Assembly: GCA_001701075.1 (NCBI GenBank)
Contig: DAAK01000079.1
Coordinates: 41,851-48,226, forward strand
DNA from: Bacteroidales bacterium GP3
GTDB taxonomy: Bacteria; Bacteroidota; Bacteroidia; Bacteroidales; Muribaculaceae
DNA: 6,376 bases
Reading direction: 5' to 3'
A model generated the notes under the pieces. It did no database searches. It saw nothing but the letters and a program-made list of their open reading frames with translations, and was not told the DNA's origin. Numbering within the stretch: position 1 is the first letter of the stretch; each line of letters begins with the position of its first letter. Below are positions 1 through 6,376 of the stretch, piece after piece. The translations under genes and the position numbers were made by a program.

Positions 1-5
1 ATTAT

Positions 6-13
6 TAATTTTG
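6..13 (+). promoter_or_regulatory. Candidate Bacteroidota -7 promoter box for the regulator-kinase operon
   Basis: The eight bases TAATTTTG fit the Bacteroidota primary sigma-factor -7 consensus TAnnTTTG exactly and end four bases before the regulator's ATG at 18. The -33 element would lie outside the window and cannot be checked. With usual spacing, transcription would start about at the ATG, giving a leaderless or nearly leaderless message. The match may be chance in AT-rich DNA, and the operon could instead be read through from an unseen upstream gene. Confidence 0.4.
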
Positions 14-17
14 CAGT

Positions 18-1334
18 ATGAAAAAAACGTTGCTCGTAGTTGATGATAACAAGGATGTGCTTGCTGCTGTCAGGATGCTGATGCGACCGAAAGTGGATGA
101 GGTAATCACAGAGTCCAAACCTTCGGCGATTCCTACTCTCATACAAATGTATAAGCCACAGGTAGTGCTTCTCGACATGAATTTCAGGGCTACTATCAAC
201 AACGGCAACGAGGGTCTTTTCTGGCTAAGGGAGATAAAACGTCTTGCCCCTAACACTGCAGTTATCCTTTTCACAGCATACGCCGACGTTGCTCTTGCCG
301 TAGAAGGGATGAAGATAGGAGCGACTGACTTCATAGTGAAACCATTTGATAATTCAAACCTCTCAGATACCCTTCTAAAAGCATTAGGGAGCGGAAAGAA
401 AAAAGAACAAAAATCTTTCAATCCCAATATGCTTTGGGGTGAATCAGAGGAGATGCAGCGCGTCAGAACACTTGTAGAAAGAGTGGCACCGACAGATGCC
501 AATATCCTCATTACAGGAGAAAACGGAACAGGAAAGGATCTTCTTGCAAGAGAAATCCATCGACTTTCAATTCGTTCAACCGGACCAATAGAGATTGTCG
601 ATATGGGGGCTGTCATCGAGACCCTCTTTGAGAGTGAACTCTACGGACATGCCAAGGGAGCTTTCACTGACGCGAAGACAGACCGAGCCGGAAAATTCGA
701 GACTGCACATGGAGGCACTCTCTTCTTGGACGAAATCGGGAATCTCCCCTATCATCTACAATCTAAACTCCTGACATCACTGCAACAGAGAAAGATAATC
801 CGTGTAGGCACAAACACTCCGCGCGATATAGACATCCGACTCATTTGCGCCACCAACCGTAATCTTCCCAAAATGGTGGCGGAAGGTGAATTCCGGCAAG
901 ACCTTTTCTATCGTATAAATACCGTCACCATTGAGCTTCCGGCTCTCCGCAATAGACAGGAAGATATCCCGGCACTTGTCGATATGTTTGTAAAGAAATA
1001 TGCATCCCTATACTCAAAACCAGAGGCAAGGGTATCGGAGGAAGCAATGAAGAGACTTTGCTCACTGTCTTGGCCTGGGAATATCCGTCAATTAGAGCAT
1101 ACCGTAGAAAAAGCCATTATCTTATCTGACGGCAATACCCTAAGTATTCACGATTTTGACCTCAACGATTCTCCAATCTCGACTGCAGAAGAATCCACTA
1201 CTCTCGAATCTATGGAGCGTAATGCCATCGCGTCAGCTATAAAACTATACAACGGAAATATGTCGGAAGTGGCACGCCATCTTGGCATAACGCTCCAAAC
1301 TCTTTATAATAAACTGCGAAAATATGGCATCTGA
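18..1334 (+). CDS. Sigma-54-dependent response regulator, NtrC/AtoC family (receiver-AAA+-Fis)
   Basis: This is a cytoplasmic transcription activator of 438 residues, the usual length for the family. The receiver domain (about 3-122) shows the acidic pair D9/D10, phospho-acceptor D53, T86 and K108. The AAA+ sigma-54 interaction domain (about 138-370) has Walker A GENGTGKD (167-174), Walker B GGTLFLDE (232-239), sensor I ATN (278-280), candidate arginine fingers R293 and R299, and sensor II WPGNIRQLE (352-360). A Fis-type helix-turn-helix closes the protein (about 402-436). The ATG at 18 is preferred because the receiver's first beta strand begins immediately after it. The sigma-54 contact loop reads GAFTDA (214-219) rather than the classical GAFTGA. 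The following kinase gene overlaps its end, so it is almost certainly the cognate partner. By family knowledge, phosphorylation of D53 should promote ring assembly and ATP-driven opening of sigma-54 promoters. The target genes are not identifiable here. Confidence 0.95.
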   Translation: MKKTLLVVDDNKDVLAAVRMLMRPKVDEVITESKPSAIPTLIQMYKPQVVLLDMNFRATINNGNEGLFWLREIKRLAPNTAVILFTAYADVALAVEGMKIGATDFIVKPFDNSNLSDTLLKALGSGKKKEQKSFNPNMLWGESEEMQRVRTLVERVAPTDANILITGENGTGKDLLAREIHRLSIRSTGPIEIVDMGAVIETLFESELYGHAKGAFTDAKTDRAGKFETAHGGTLFLDEIGNLPYHLQSKLLTSLQQRKIIRVGTNTPRDIDIRLICATNRNLPKMVAEGEFRQDLFYRINTVTIELPALRNRQEDIPALVDMFVKKYASLYSKPEARVSEEAMKRLCSLSWPGNIRQLEHTVEKAIILSDGNTLSIHDFDLNDSPISTAEESTTLESMERNAIASAIKLYNGNMSEVARHLGITLQTLYNKLRKYGI

Positions 1335-2541
1335 CAGCAAGAGAAAATGGCAGATATCCCCAGTGGCTTGGATCATAATGGCATTGGGGATGGCTTTCGC
1401 TGCAGGATATTGCTTTGCTTATGCAAAGATTTTATGGTTGCTTCTGACAATTTGCTCCATTTGCTGTGGATATATGATTTTCAGCAATATAACACGCATC
1501 AAAAAGAGAATGCGTTATATAATGCAAGCAACTCTCAGCAAAGATTTCTCATACAAATTCCCCACAAAAAATGTCAGCAAGGATGAACGCGACACCAACG
1601 AGATGCTTAACAGTATCGTGGAACATCTCGAGAGTCTGACCCTTAAGGCAAGAGAGAATGAAACATTCTTAGTCCGCATTATCAATCTTACGGATATAGG
1701 TTTGGCTTTGGCTGATGCAAATGGTGATATCCGTCTTCATAATGAGGCCGCCTTGCGCTTGCTCGAACGCCAAGCTCTCACTCATATTTGCCAGATACCG
1801 CAACAAGCCTTTGAAGACCTGGCCATCAAGAAGAGCGATGTGACAGTCAACGACAAGAGCTTTATTTTATTCACCATCACGGACCTCAGTAGGCAGATGC
1901 AGGCGGTTGAAGTGGAGTCATGGGAGAAACTGACCCGTGTACTCACACACGAAATTATGAATTCACTCACCCCGATACAATCTATCGCTGAGAATATGAG
2001 TGGCAAGACCTCAAACAGGGAGATATCGGAAGCTTTGGATACAATTTCATCAAGCAGCAGCTCCCTTATGCAGTTTGTAAAGAATTTCAGGGAATTCAGC
2101 TTACTGCCTGAGCCTCGGATGAGGGCATTCTATGTCAAACCAATATTGGAATCAAGCATAAGGATAGCGGAAAGCTATGCAAAAGAAAAGCACGTAAGTA
2201 TTTCACTTACATGCTTTCCTCCTGAACTTATGGTCTATACTGATGAGACTTTGTTGAGTCGCGTACTAATCAATATCCTCAAAAATGCTATAGAAGCAAA
2301 TCCCGATAACATTGCTATCGAAGCTGATGAGAAAGCTGACGAATCAGTGGAAATCCGCATATCCAATGATGGTGAACTCATACCAGAAGAAACAGCGGAA
2401 CACATCTTCACGCCATTCTTTACCACGCGTCCGTCAGGAAGCGGAATAGGTCTCAGCCTTTCCCGACGGATCATCACTCATCTCGGAGGAACCCTATCGC
2501 TGAAGACCAGACCCCTCACCTGCTTCTCCATAAGAATATAA
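1324..2541 (+). CDS. Membrane sensor histidine kinase, partner of the upstream regulator
   Basis: This 405-residue kinase probably senses a signal and phosphorylates the preceding regulator. Two hydrophobic segments (about 13-33 and 36-55) are separated by only a few residues, so there is essentially no periplasmic sensor domain. A charged HAMP-like linker (about 57-110) and a short PAS-like segment (about 117-190, with IGLALADANGDI) follow. The H box is LTHEIMNSLTPI with phospho-acceptor H209. The ATPase domain has an N box around N317/N321, a variant G1 motif SNDGELIP (347-354), the F-box FTPFFTT (362-368) and G2 GSGIGLSL (372-379). The protein stops soon after the last strand, with no attached receiver. 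Its ATG lies inside the regulator's end with an 11-base overlap, suggesting translational coupling. The gene order (regulator then kinase) and the SNDG variant look typical of NtrC-linked Bacteroidota kinases. The ligand is unknown. Confidence 0.93.
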   Translation: MASDSKRKWQISPVAWIIMALGMAFAAGYCFAYAKILWLLLTICSICCGYMIFSNITRIKKRMRYIMQATLSKDFSYKFPTKNVSKDERDTNEMLNSIVEHLESLTLKARENETFLVRIINLTDIGLALADANGDIRLHNEAALRLLERQALTHICQIPQQAFEDLAIKKSDVTVNDKSFILFTITDLSRQMQAVEVESWEKLTRVLTHEIMNSLTPIQSIAENMSGKTSNREISEALDTISSSSSSLMQFVKNFREFSLLPEPRMRAFYVKPILESSIRIAESYAKEKHVSISLTCFPPELMVYTDETLLSRVLINILKNAIEANPDNIAIEADEKADESVEIRISNDGELIPEETAEHIFTPFFTTRPSGSGIGLSLSRRIITHLGGTLSLKTRPLTCFSIRI

Positions 2542-3894
2542 TTATTGGGCAAATTGCCAGCTGTCAAACTCCATCAGGTCGTTGCCATCACCTGCAAACA
2601 CAAAATAAAGGTCATGGATGCCGTCTCGCTTCTTGATATCGCAACCTGTATCCTTCCACTCTTTGCCTGAAGCACAATCCACTATGCCAAGAAGTTCTCC
2701 ATTGGGTGCATCAAGACGCACTTCCATCTTCGCTCCTGGTTTTCCATTTCTGACACGAGCCTTGAATGATTTGGCACCCTCTCCAAAGTTTACCTCGCGC
2801 ACCTTTATCCAGTCGCCGGAATCAATGTTGTTGACATATACACAATATATATTGTCATAACCAATACCAACCCCTTCTTCCCACGCTATTGTCTCACCCT
2901 GCTGAAGTACATAAGGATTGAGGGGATTCACGCTCTTCAGCACACCACGCTTGTCATGATGGATATAAGGTATCGAACCATCTTCGTTGAAGTTGAAAGG
3001 AACTACACTTGCTGTGCGACGACGGCTATGTGACTCCGGCAGACCCTCATCCATATAGAAGAAATACCATTGTCCTTTGTATTCGCACATACCGGTATGG
3101 TTGCCCATTCCCCCATGCTCAAATGCTCGCATGATCTGACCGCCATATTTCCAAGGGCCAAGTGGAGAGTCTGCCCATGCCCAGTCGGTAGCTTCAGGAC
3201 AGAACGATGCATAAGCAAGATAGTATTTATCACCGCGCTTTGCCAACCATGGAGCTTCCTCATAGTCAGGACCAAAGGCTTCCTTATCCTTAATCTCAAA
3301 TACCTTGATATCGCCATCATAGCTTATCATATCCTCATTTAGCTTTACAGCATAAAGTGCGTTGTTTCCCCAATACATATATGCCTGTCCATCATCATCA
3401 ATAAGAACAGTTGGATCAATATCTTCCCAGCCGTGACCACTGTAATTAGTATCATCAGGATAGGTCAGCTGATTCTTTCCACCCAGAGGGTTGACGAAAG
3501 GTCCATACGGAGAGTCTGAAACAAGCACGGGCACTCCGCTCGTAGAAGGATAGAAATAAAACTTTCCGTTGCGGTATGCCATCTGGGAAGCATTTGCATT
3601 CTCATGCTCTCCAAACATTTCCTTGGCATTGAAGATCGGTGCATGATGGGTCCAGTTGACCATATCTGTCGTAGTGAAACAGAGATAGTCTTTCATTACA
3701 AACTGATTTGGGGTAGCCTCCATCTCATCATGGCCTGTGATGAGATACAGCGTGTCGCCCACTACGAGAGGTGCCGGATCAGCCGTAAACTCGGTCTGTG
3801 AAATTGGATTTTGTGCAAGGCACATCAATGATGATCCTGCAAGCATAAGTGCCGGAAGTACCTGATTAATTCTTTTCATGTTATTAGTTGTCAT
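2542..3894 (-). CDS. Secreted glycoside hydrolase family 43 with C-terminal CBM6 module
   Basis: This 450-residue enzyme probably removes arabinofuranosyl or xylosyl units from plant polysaccharide, acting in the periplasm or at the cell surface. An N-terminal signal peptide (hydrophobic core about 12-26) ends near CLAQ; there is no proper lipobox. The five-bladed GH43 propeller (about 32-325) shows the expected triad: general base D39 in TADP, pKa-modulating D160 in DIDPTVLIDDDG, and general acid E213 in EEAPW. A CBM6 domain follows (about 328-449), recognisable from GDWIKVREVNFGEGAKSF and from HDLYFVF near the end. GH43 plus CBM6 is a common architecture of arabinoxylan-active enzymes, but the exact specificity and subfamily cannot be read from motifs. 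An alternative start at 3879 (MKRINQ) gives a more typical signal peptide. It lies 18 bases after the other GH43 gene, so the two are probably co-transcribed. Its stop codon abuts the stop of the convergent kinase gene. Confidence 0.93.
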   Translation of the reverse strand: MTTNNMKRINQVLPALMLAGSSLMCLAQNPISQTEFTADPAPLVVGDTLYLITGHDEMEATPNQFVMKDYLCFTTTDMVNWTHHAPIFNAKEMFGEHENANASQMAYRNGKFYFYPSTSGVPVLVSDSPYGPFVNPLGGKNQLTYPDDTNYSGHGWEDIDPTVLIDDDGQAYMYWGNNALYAVKLNEDMISYDGDIKVFEIKDKEAFGPDYEEAPWLAKRGDKYYLAYASFCPEATDWAWADSPLGPWKYGGQIMRAFEHGGMGNHTGMCEYKGQWYFFYMDEGLPESHSRRRTASVVPFNFNEDGSIPYIHHDKRGVLKSVNPLNPYVLQQGETIAWEEGVGIGYDNIYCVYVNNIDSGDWIKVREVNFGEGAKSFKARVRNGKPGAKMEVRLDAPNGELLGIVDCASGKEWKDTGCDIKKRDGIHDLYFVFAGDGNDLMEFDSWQFAQ

Positions 3895-3912
3895 TGTTTT
3901 GTCTTAATTAGT

Positions 3913-5502
3913 TTATTCTTTAGAAACTCCAGATTCTGTGAGAGTAATCGGAAGTATTTTTCCTTCTGAGTCGAAATGAAGCGGCTCGACACAGACTTGT
4001 CTGCGGCAATCTCCGCCGGGTTGACCATCATGCATATATGATCCATCGTGATAGAAAAGATACCATTTGCCATTAAATTCATTGACTGAAGGATGGATTG
4101 TGAAACCGAACTTGGCAGGTCCGGTAAGAAGACCTCCATATTTCCATGGACCAGTGATATTTTCAGCCATTGAGTATGCAAGTTGCTCAGGCTGAACACC
4201 AGGTGCATCAGCAGCATACACATTATAATATATCCCATTGCGTTTGAAAAGCCACGGTCCTTCAGAGACATTCCTGACTCCCATATGCATTACCTCTCCA
4301 TCCAGTTCAATCATATTCTCTTTGAGACGTGCGAGATAGAAATCTCCGTTTCCCCAGACTATCCAAGCCTGACCATCATCGTCAATCAAGACCGTCGGGT
4401 CGATATCTGCATTCCAGCGATGAGAATCCGGCGTCATATCATCAGTGATGAGAGGATCTCGGTCGAGTCTTGCTGGCACATAAGGTCCAAGGGGATTATC
4501 TGCTATAGCCACGTCTATCGCATGGCGACCGTTACGCATATCATCAAGAGTGACATAATAGTAAAACTTACCATTTCTTTCTATTACCTGACCGGCCCAT
4601 GCTCCATTTGGACTCGCATAGGGGAAGTCTGCAGCTTTGAGCACTACCCCATGGCATTCCCAGTTTTTCATATCTTTTGTTGAATAAGCTACCCAATGAG
4701 GCATAGTGAACCAGCCACCGGGAGCGGCACAATCCTCTCCTACGAAAGCATAAAGACGATCGCCTATCACGGTACAAGCCGGATCGGCAGTTAGACGGTC
4801 AGTGAAAATTGGATTTTCGCCTGCTTGGCGTTCACGTCCAGTTCCACTTATTGATAAATCTCGGATGGCACCTTTTCTAACTTGAAGAGAATTTGGATAT
4901 CCACCAGGATAGCCTCTTCCTATCACCCAACGGCTCGCCATCGAAGGCAAAACAGGCCCTGAATAATCCAGAGAAATCTCATCCCAATTCTTACCTTCAT
5001 CAGCAGATACTGACAAAGTCAATCTGGAGTTTGCCAAATTATCATCGGCAACACCGTTAACCTTTACTTTCAACCATTGTCCCGGTTGAATTTTTTCTCC
5101 GGCAAATATTCGATGCAACTCACCGTCTGAATCTGTTATCTCCGCAAAAATACGTTCTGTACTTGGATCAAAACCTACCATGATACCCGCTGATGGGTTA
5201 TAACGAGTTCCTTCCTTGCAGACAAATACCTGCTCTGTGAGATTTGTATTGACCTGAGCATCGAAAGCCATGTCGAAAGACTTTCTGAAATCGGCATAAA
5301 ACAGGCTTGTCTTAGGATCTGTGAAAAATTCATTGCAGTCAAGTGTAAGGAGGGTATCCGGATTCTGAATACCAAAATCCTTAAAATCTCCTTTTATGAT
5401 TGGGCTCGACCCATTGGCAATCGTTGTAGCCGTAGACTGAGACTGACAACAAAGCGACATTGCCAGAATCAAAGTGGAAAACACAAGCGTTTTTTTCTTC
5501 AT
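3913..5502 (-). CDS. Secreted glycoside hydrolase family 43 with N-terminal lectin-like (LamG-type) domain
   Basis: This 529-residue enzyme is the first gene of the hydrolase pair. A signal peptide (MKKKTLVFSTLILAMSLCC) opens it; C18/C19 lack a canonical lipobox, so lipoprotein status is uncertain. Residues about 45-220 look like a concanavalin A/laminin G-type beta sandwich, with the strand pattern WLKVKV, LTLSVSADEGKNW, WVIGRGYPGG and IRDLSISG. The GH43 propeller (about 229-520) keeps general base D240 (TADPAC), modulator D368 (DIDPTVLIDDDG), acid E414 (SEGPW) and a conserved H470 (TIHPS). It is paralogous to the downstream GH43: both share the exact peptide DIDPTVLIDDDGQA and similar surroundings, but they carry different accessory domains. 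The expected activity is beta-xylosidase or alpha-L-arabinofuranosidase type; this is inferred from the family, not shown. No frameshift or damage is seen. A -7 box lies 23 bases before the ATG. The ATG at 5502 is chosen because the signal peptide follows it directly. Confidence 0.92.
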   Translation of the reverse strand: MKKKTLVFSTLILAMSLCCQSQSTATTIANGSSPIIKGDFKDFGIQNPDTLLTLDCNEFFTDPKTSLFYADFRKSFDMAFDAQVNTNLTEQVFVCKEGTRYNPSAGIMVGFDPSTERIFAEITDSDGELHRIFAGEKIQPGQWLKVKVNGVADDNLANSRLTLSVSADEGKNWDEISLDYSGPVLPSMASRWVIGRGYPGGYPNSLQVRKGAIRDLSISGTGRERQAGENPIFTDRLTADPACTVIGDRLYAFVGEDCAAPGGWFTMPHWVAYSTKDMKNWECHGVVLKAADFPYASPNGAWAGQVIERNGKFYYYVTLDDMRNGRHAIDVAIADNPLGPYVPARLDRDPLITDDMTPDSHRWNADIDPTVLIDDDGQAWIVWGNGDFYLARLKENMIELDGEVMHMGVRNVSEGPWLFKRNGIYYNVYAADAPGVQPEQLAYSMAENITGPWKYGGLLTGPAKFGFTIHPSVNEFNGKWYLFYHDGSYMHDGQPGGDCRRQVCVEPLHFDSEGKILPITLTESGVSKE

Positions 5503-5524
5503 TCGAAATTAGATTTATTTGTTG

Positions 5525-5532
5525 CAAAATTA
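5525..5532 (-). promoter_or_regulatory. Candidate -7 promoter box for the GH43 pair
   Basis: Read on the minus strand, the bases are TAATTTTG, an exact fit to the Bacteroidota -7 consensus TAnnTTTG, ending 22 bases before the ATG of the LamG-GH43 gene. This would place transcription start near 5518 with a leader of roughly 15 bases. I could not find a TTTG or TTG -33 element at the expected 19-21 base distance, so the promoter may be weak or need an activator. No Shine-Dalgarno is seen; the region before the ATG is A/T rich, as is usual in this phylum. Confidence 0.5.
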
Positions 5533-5619
5533 ACAAAAAATCATCGAACGTCATTTATCCATTTCTCCCATATCCGTATGATTTCGTATTATCTTCTTAT
5601 CTTTTCGTCGTAAATGTTA

Positions 5620-5656
5620 AATCGCAACTATGGTTGCGGAAACCACGGTTGCGATT
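5620..5656 (-). terminator. Inverted repeat after trpA, probable transcription terminator
   Basis: A perfect 9-base outer stem (AATCGCAAC at 5620-5628 with GTTGCGATT at 5648-5656) encloses a 2x2 internal mismatch and a further 5-bp stem (TGGTT at 5631-5635 with AACCA at 5641-5645) around a 5-base loop. It starts 33 bases downstream of the trpA stop in the trpA direction and lies before the hydrolase promoter, a natural place for the end of a trp operon transcript. The downstream tract on the minus strand is only moderately T-rich (TTTAACATTT), so it is not a textbook intrinsic terminator. It could instead be a 3'-end stabilising hairpin or a protein-binding site. Confidence 0.45.
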
Positions 5657-5689
5657 GAGATGAATATTGGGTATTTATTATTCATCAGG

Positions 5690-6376
5690 TTAATCACGTC
5701 CAATTCTTTCGAAAAGAGACTCCACTGCCGCGTCTGGAGATGGAGCGGCTTTAAGACATTTGATGAACTGTGATCCTATAATAGCTCCGCTACTATAGCG
5801 ACAAGCCTCATCGTATGTAGTCTTGTTTGATATTCCGAACCCAATCAGACGTGGATGTTTGAGATCAAGGGAATCAATACGTTTGAAATAATCTATCTGT
5901 GTCGGGCCAAAACTGTCTCGAGCACCTGTAGTCGATGCGGCAGAGACCATATAGATAAAGCCTTCACAGTTTTCATCAATCAGACGGATTCTTTCTTCGG
6001 AAGTCTCCGGAGTTATGAGCATTATCACATCTATCCCATATTTCTCACTCAATGCTTTATATTCCTCCATATATACTGCAAAAGGAAGATCTGGGATAAT
6101 CACGGCGTCAATGCCTGATTCCTTAGCACGACGGAAAAAAGTCTCGGGGCCCATCTGCATGATAGGATTAAGATATCCCATTGCCACAAAGGGAGTATCC
6201 GCATTATGACTTCGTGCTTCAGCAGCCTGCTCAAGAAGAAGATTCAAAGACATTCCATTGGCAAGAGCTTTTGATCCACTCTCTTGAATCACCGGCCCAT
6301 CTGCCATGGGGTCAGAAAATGGTATGCCAATCTCAATGATATCGGCACCTCTCTTCTGGAGATGAGGAGGAAATAC
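5690..6376 (-). CDS. trpA: Tryptophan synthase alpha chain, 5' end outside the window
   Basis: This is the alpha subunit of the cytoplasmic alpha2-beta2 tryptophan synthase, which cleaves indole-3-glycerol phosphate to indole and glyceraldehyde 3-phosphate and channels indole to TrpB. The frame is open to the window edge, so the Met at 6307 is internal; 228 residues are visible and about 25-35 N-terminal residues are missing. The first visible stretch contains the family signature IEIGIPFSDPMADGP, with the catalytic Glu and Asp corresponding to E49 and D60 of the Salmonella enzyme, correctly 11 residues apart. Further family motifs are VAMGYLNPIM, IIPDLPF, LITPETSEERI, GFIYMVS, GFGIS and the phosphate-binding IIGSQFIK. 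The loop after GFIYMVS reads AASTTGAR rather than the enterobacterial RAGVTGA, keeping the threonine that matches T183. No further gene of the same orientation follows before the inverted repeat, so trpA probably ends a trp operon. Confidence 0.96.
   Translation of the reverse strand, partial: VFPPHLQKRGADIIEIGIPFSDPMADGPVIQESGSKALANGMSLNLLLEQAAEARSHNADTPFVAMGYLNPIMQMGPETFFRRAKESGIDAVIIPDLPFAVYMEEYKALSEKYGIDVIMLITPETSEERIRLIDENCEGFIYMVSAASTTGARDSFGPTQIDYFKRIDSLDLKHPRLIGFGISNKTTYDEACRYSSGAIIGSQFIKCLKAAPSPDAAVESLFERIGRD

Noticed and set aside
5..616. Minus-strand open frame of 203 codons opposite the regulator's receiver and Walker A region.
   Set aside because: Antisense to a clearly conserved coding region; the serine-rich, low-information protein has no domain.
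1267..1284. TGGCACG-like string resembling a sigma-54 -24 element with a TTGG further on.
   Set aside because: The -12 part is one base out of register and not GC, and it lies within the regulator's helix-turn-helix codons. A similar string near 484 also fails the spacing.
2542..2600. Bidirectional intrinsic terminator at the convergent junction.
   Set aside because: The only inverted repeats (around 2548-2558 and the CAGCTG at 2559-2564) have stems too short or loops too small, and neither is followed by a T tract.
3891..4271. Open frame of 126 codons on the minus strand at the end of the LamG-GH43 gene, which might suggest a frameshifted extension.
   Set aside because: The GH43 frame continues intact to its own stop at 3913 with all catalytic residues; the other frame has no recognisable family features and is a shadow.
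4183..4683. Plus-strand open frame of 166 codons opposite the LamG-GH43 gene.
   Set aside because: It lies wholly antisense to a conserved enzyme, has no recognisable motifs or promoter, and has a composition expected from an antisense shadow.
5503..5689. A sigma-54 promoter or operator linking the adjacent two-component system to the GH43 genes.
   Set aside because: No GG-N10-GC pair with the expected flanks was found on the minus strand; the only supported element is the ordinary -7 box.
1..6376. Mobile element, CRISPR array, tRNA/rRNA or phage signature that might mark a novel system.
   Set aside because: No spaced direct repeats, transposase motifs, terminal inverted repeats with target duplications or tRNA-like cloverleaf were seen; coding regions fill nearly the entire window with known families.

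Overview
The window looks like ordinary chromosome from a member of the Bacteroidota, most likely a gut-type Bacteroidales such as Bacteroides, Prevotella or a Muribaculaceae relative; the genus cannot be fixed from this sequence. The evidence is the moderate GC content, the lack of Shine-Dalgarno sequences before the starts, two matches to the Bacteroidota -7 promoter box (TAnnTTTG), a pair of secreted GH43 glycosidases, and an NtrC-type regulator/kinase pair of a kind I recall as common in this phylum.

Layout, left to right. Positions 18-2541 (+) hold a complete two-component system. A receiver-AAA+-Fis (sigma-54 activator) response regulator overlaps by 11 bases the histidine kinase that follows it. 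Positions 2542-5502 (-) hold two secreted family 43 glycoside hydrolases transcribed toward the kinase. The promoter-proximal one (3913-5502) has an N-terminal lectin-like beta-sandwich followed by the GH43 propeller. The distal one (2542-3894) has GH43 followed by a CBM6 carbohydrate-binding module. The kinase and distal hydrolase genes meet tail to tail with no base between their stop codons. Positions 5503-5689 are a short intergenic region with a GC-containing inverted repeat and a good -7 box. Positions 5690-6376 (-) are the 3' part of trpA, probably the last gene of a tryptophan operon whose remainder lies to the right of the window.

Functionally there are three separate units: the end of tryptophan biosynthesis, a two-gene set for cleaving side chains or oligosaccharides of plant polysaccharide (arabinoxylan or arabinan type is the usual expectation for GH43-CBM6), and a sensor/regulator pair whose target is not visible here. 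No sigma-54 promoter was found before the hydrolases, so nothing in the sequence ties the regulator to them. I see no transposon, CRISPR array, RNA gene or phage sequence, and no convincing evidence of an undescribed system. The points most worth checking are the GAFTDA variant in the activator, the zero-base convergent junction, and a -7 box so close to the regulator's start codon that its mRNA may be leaderless.
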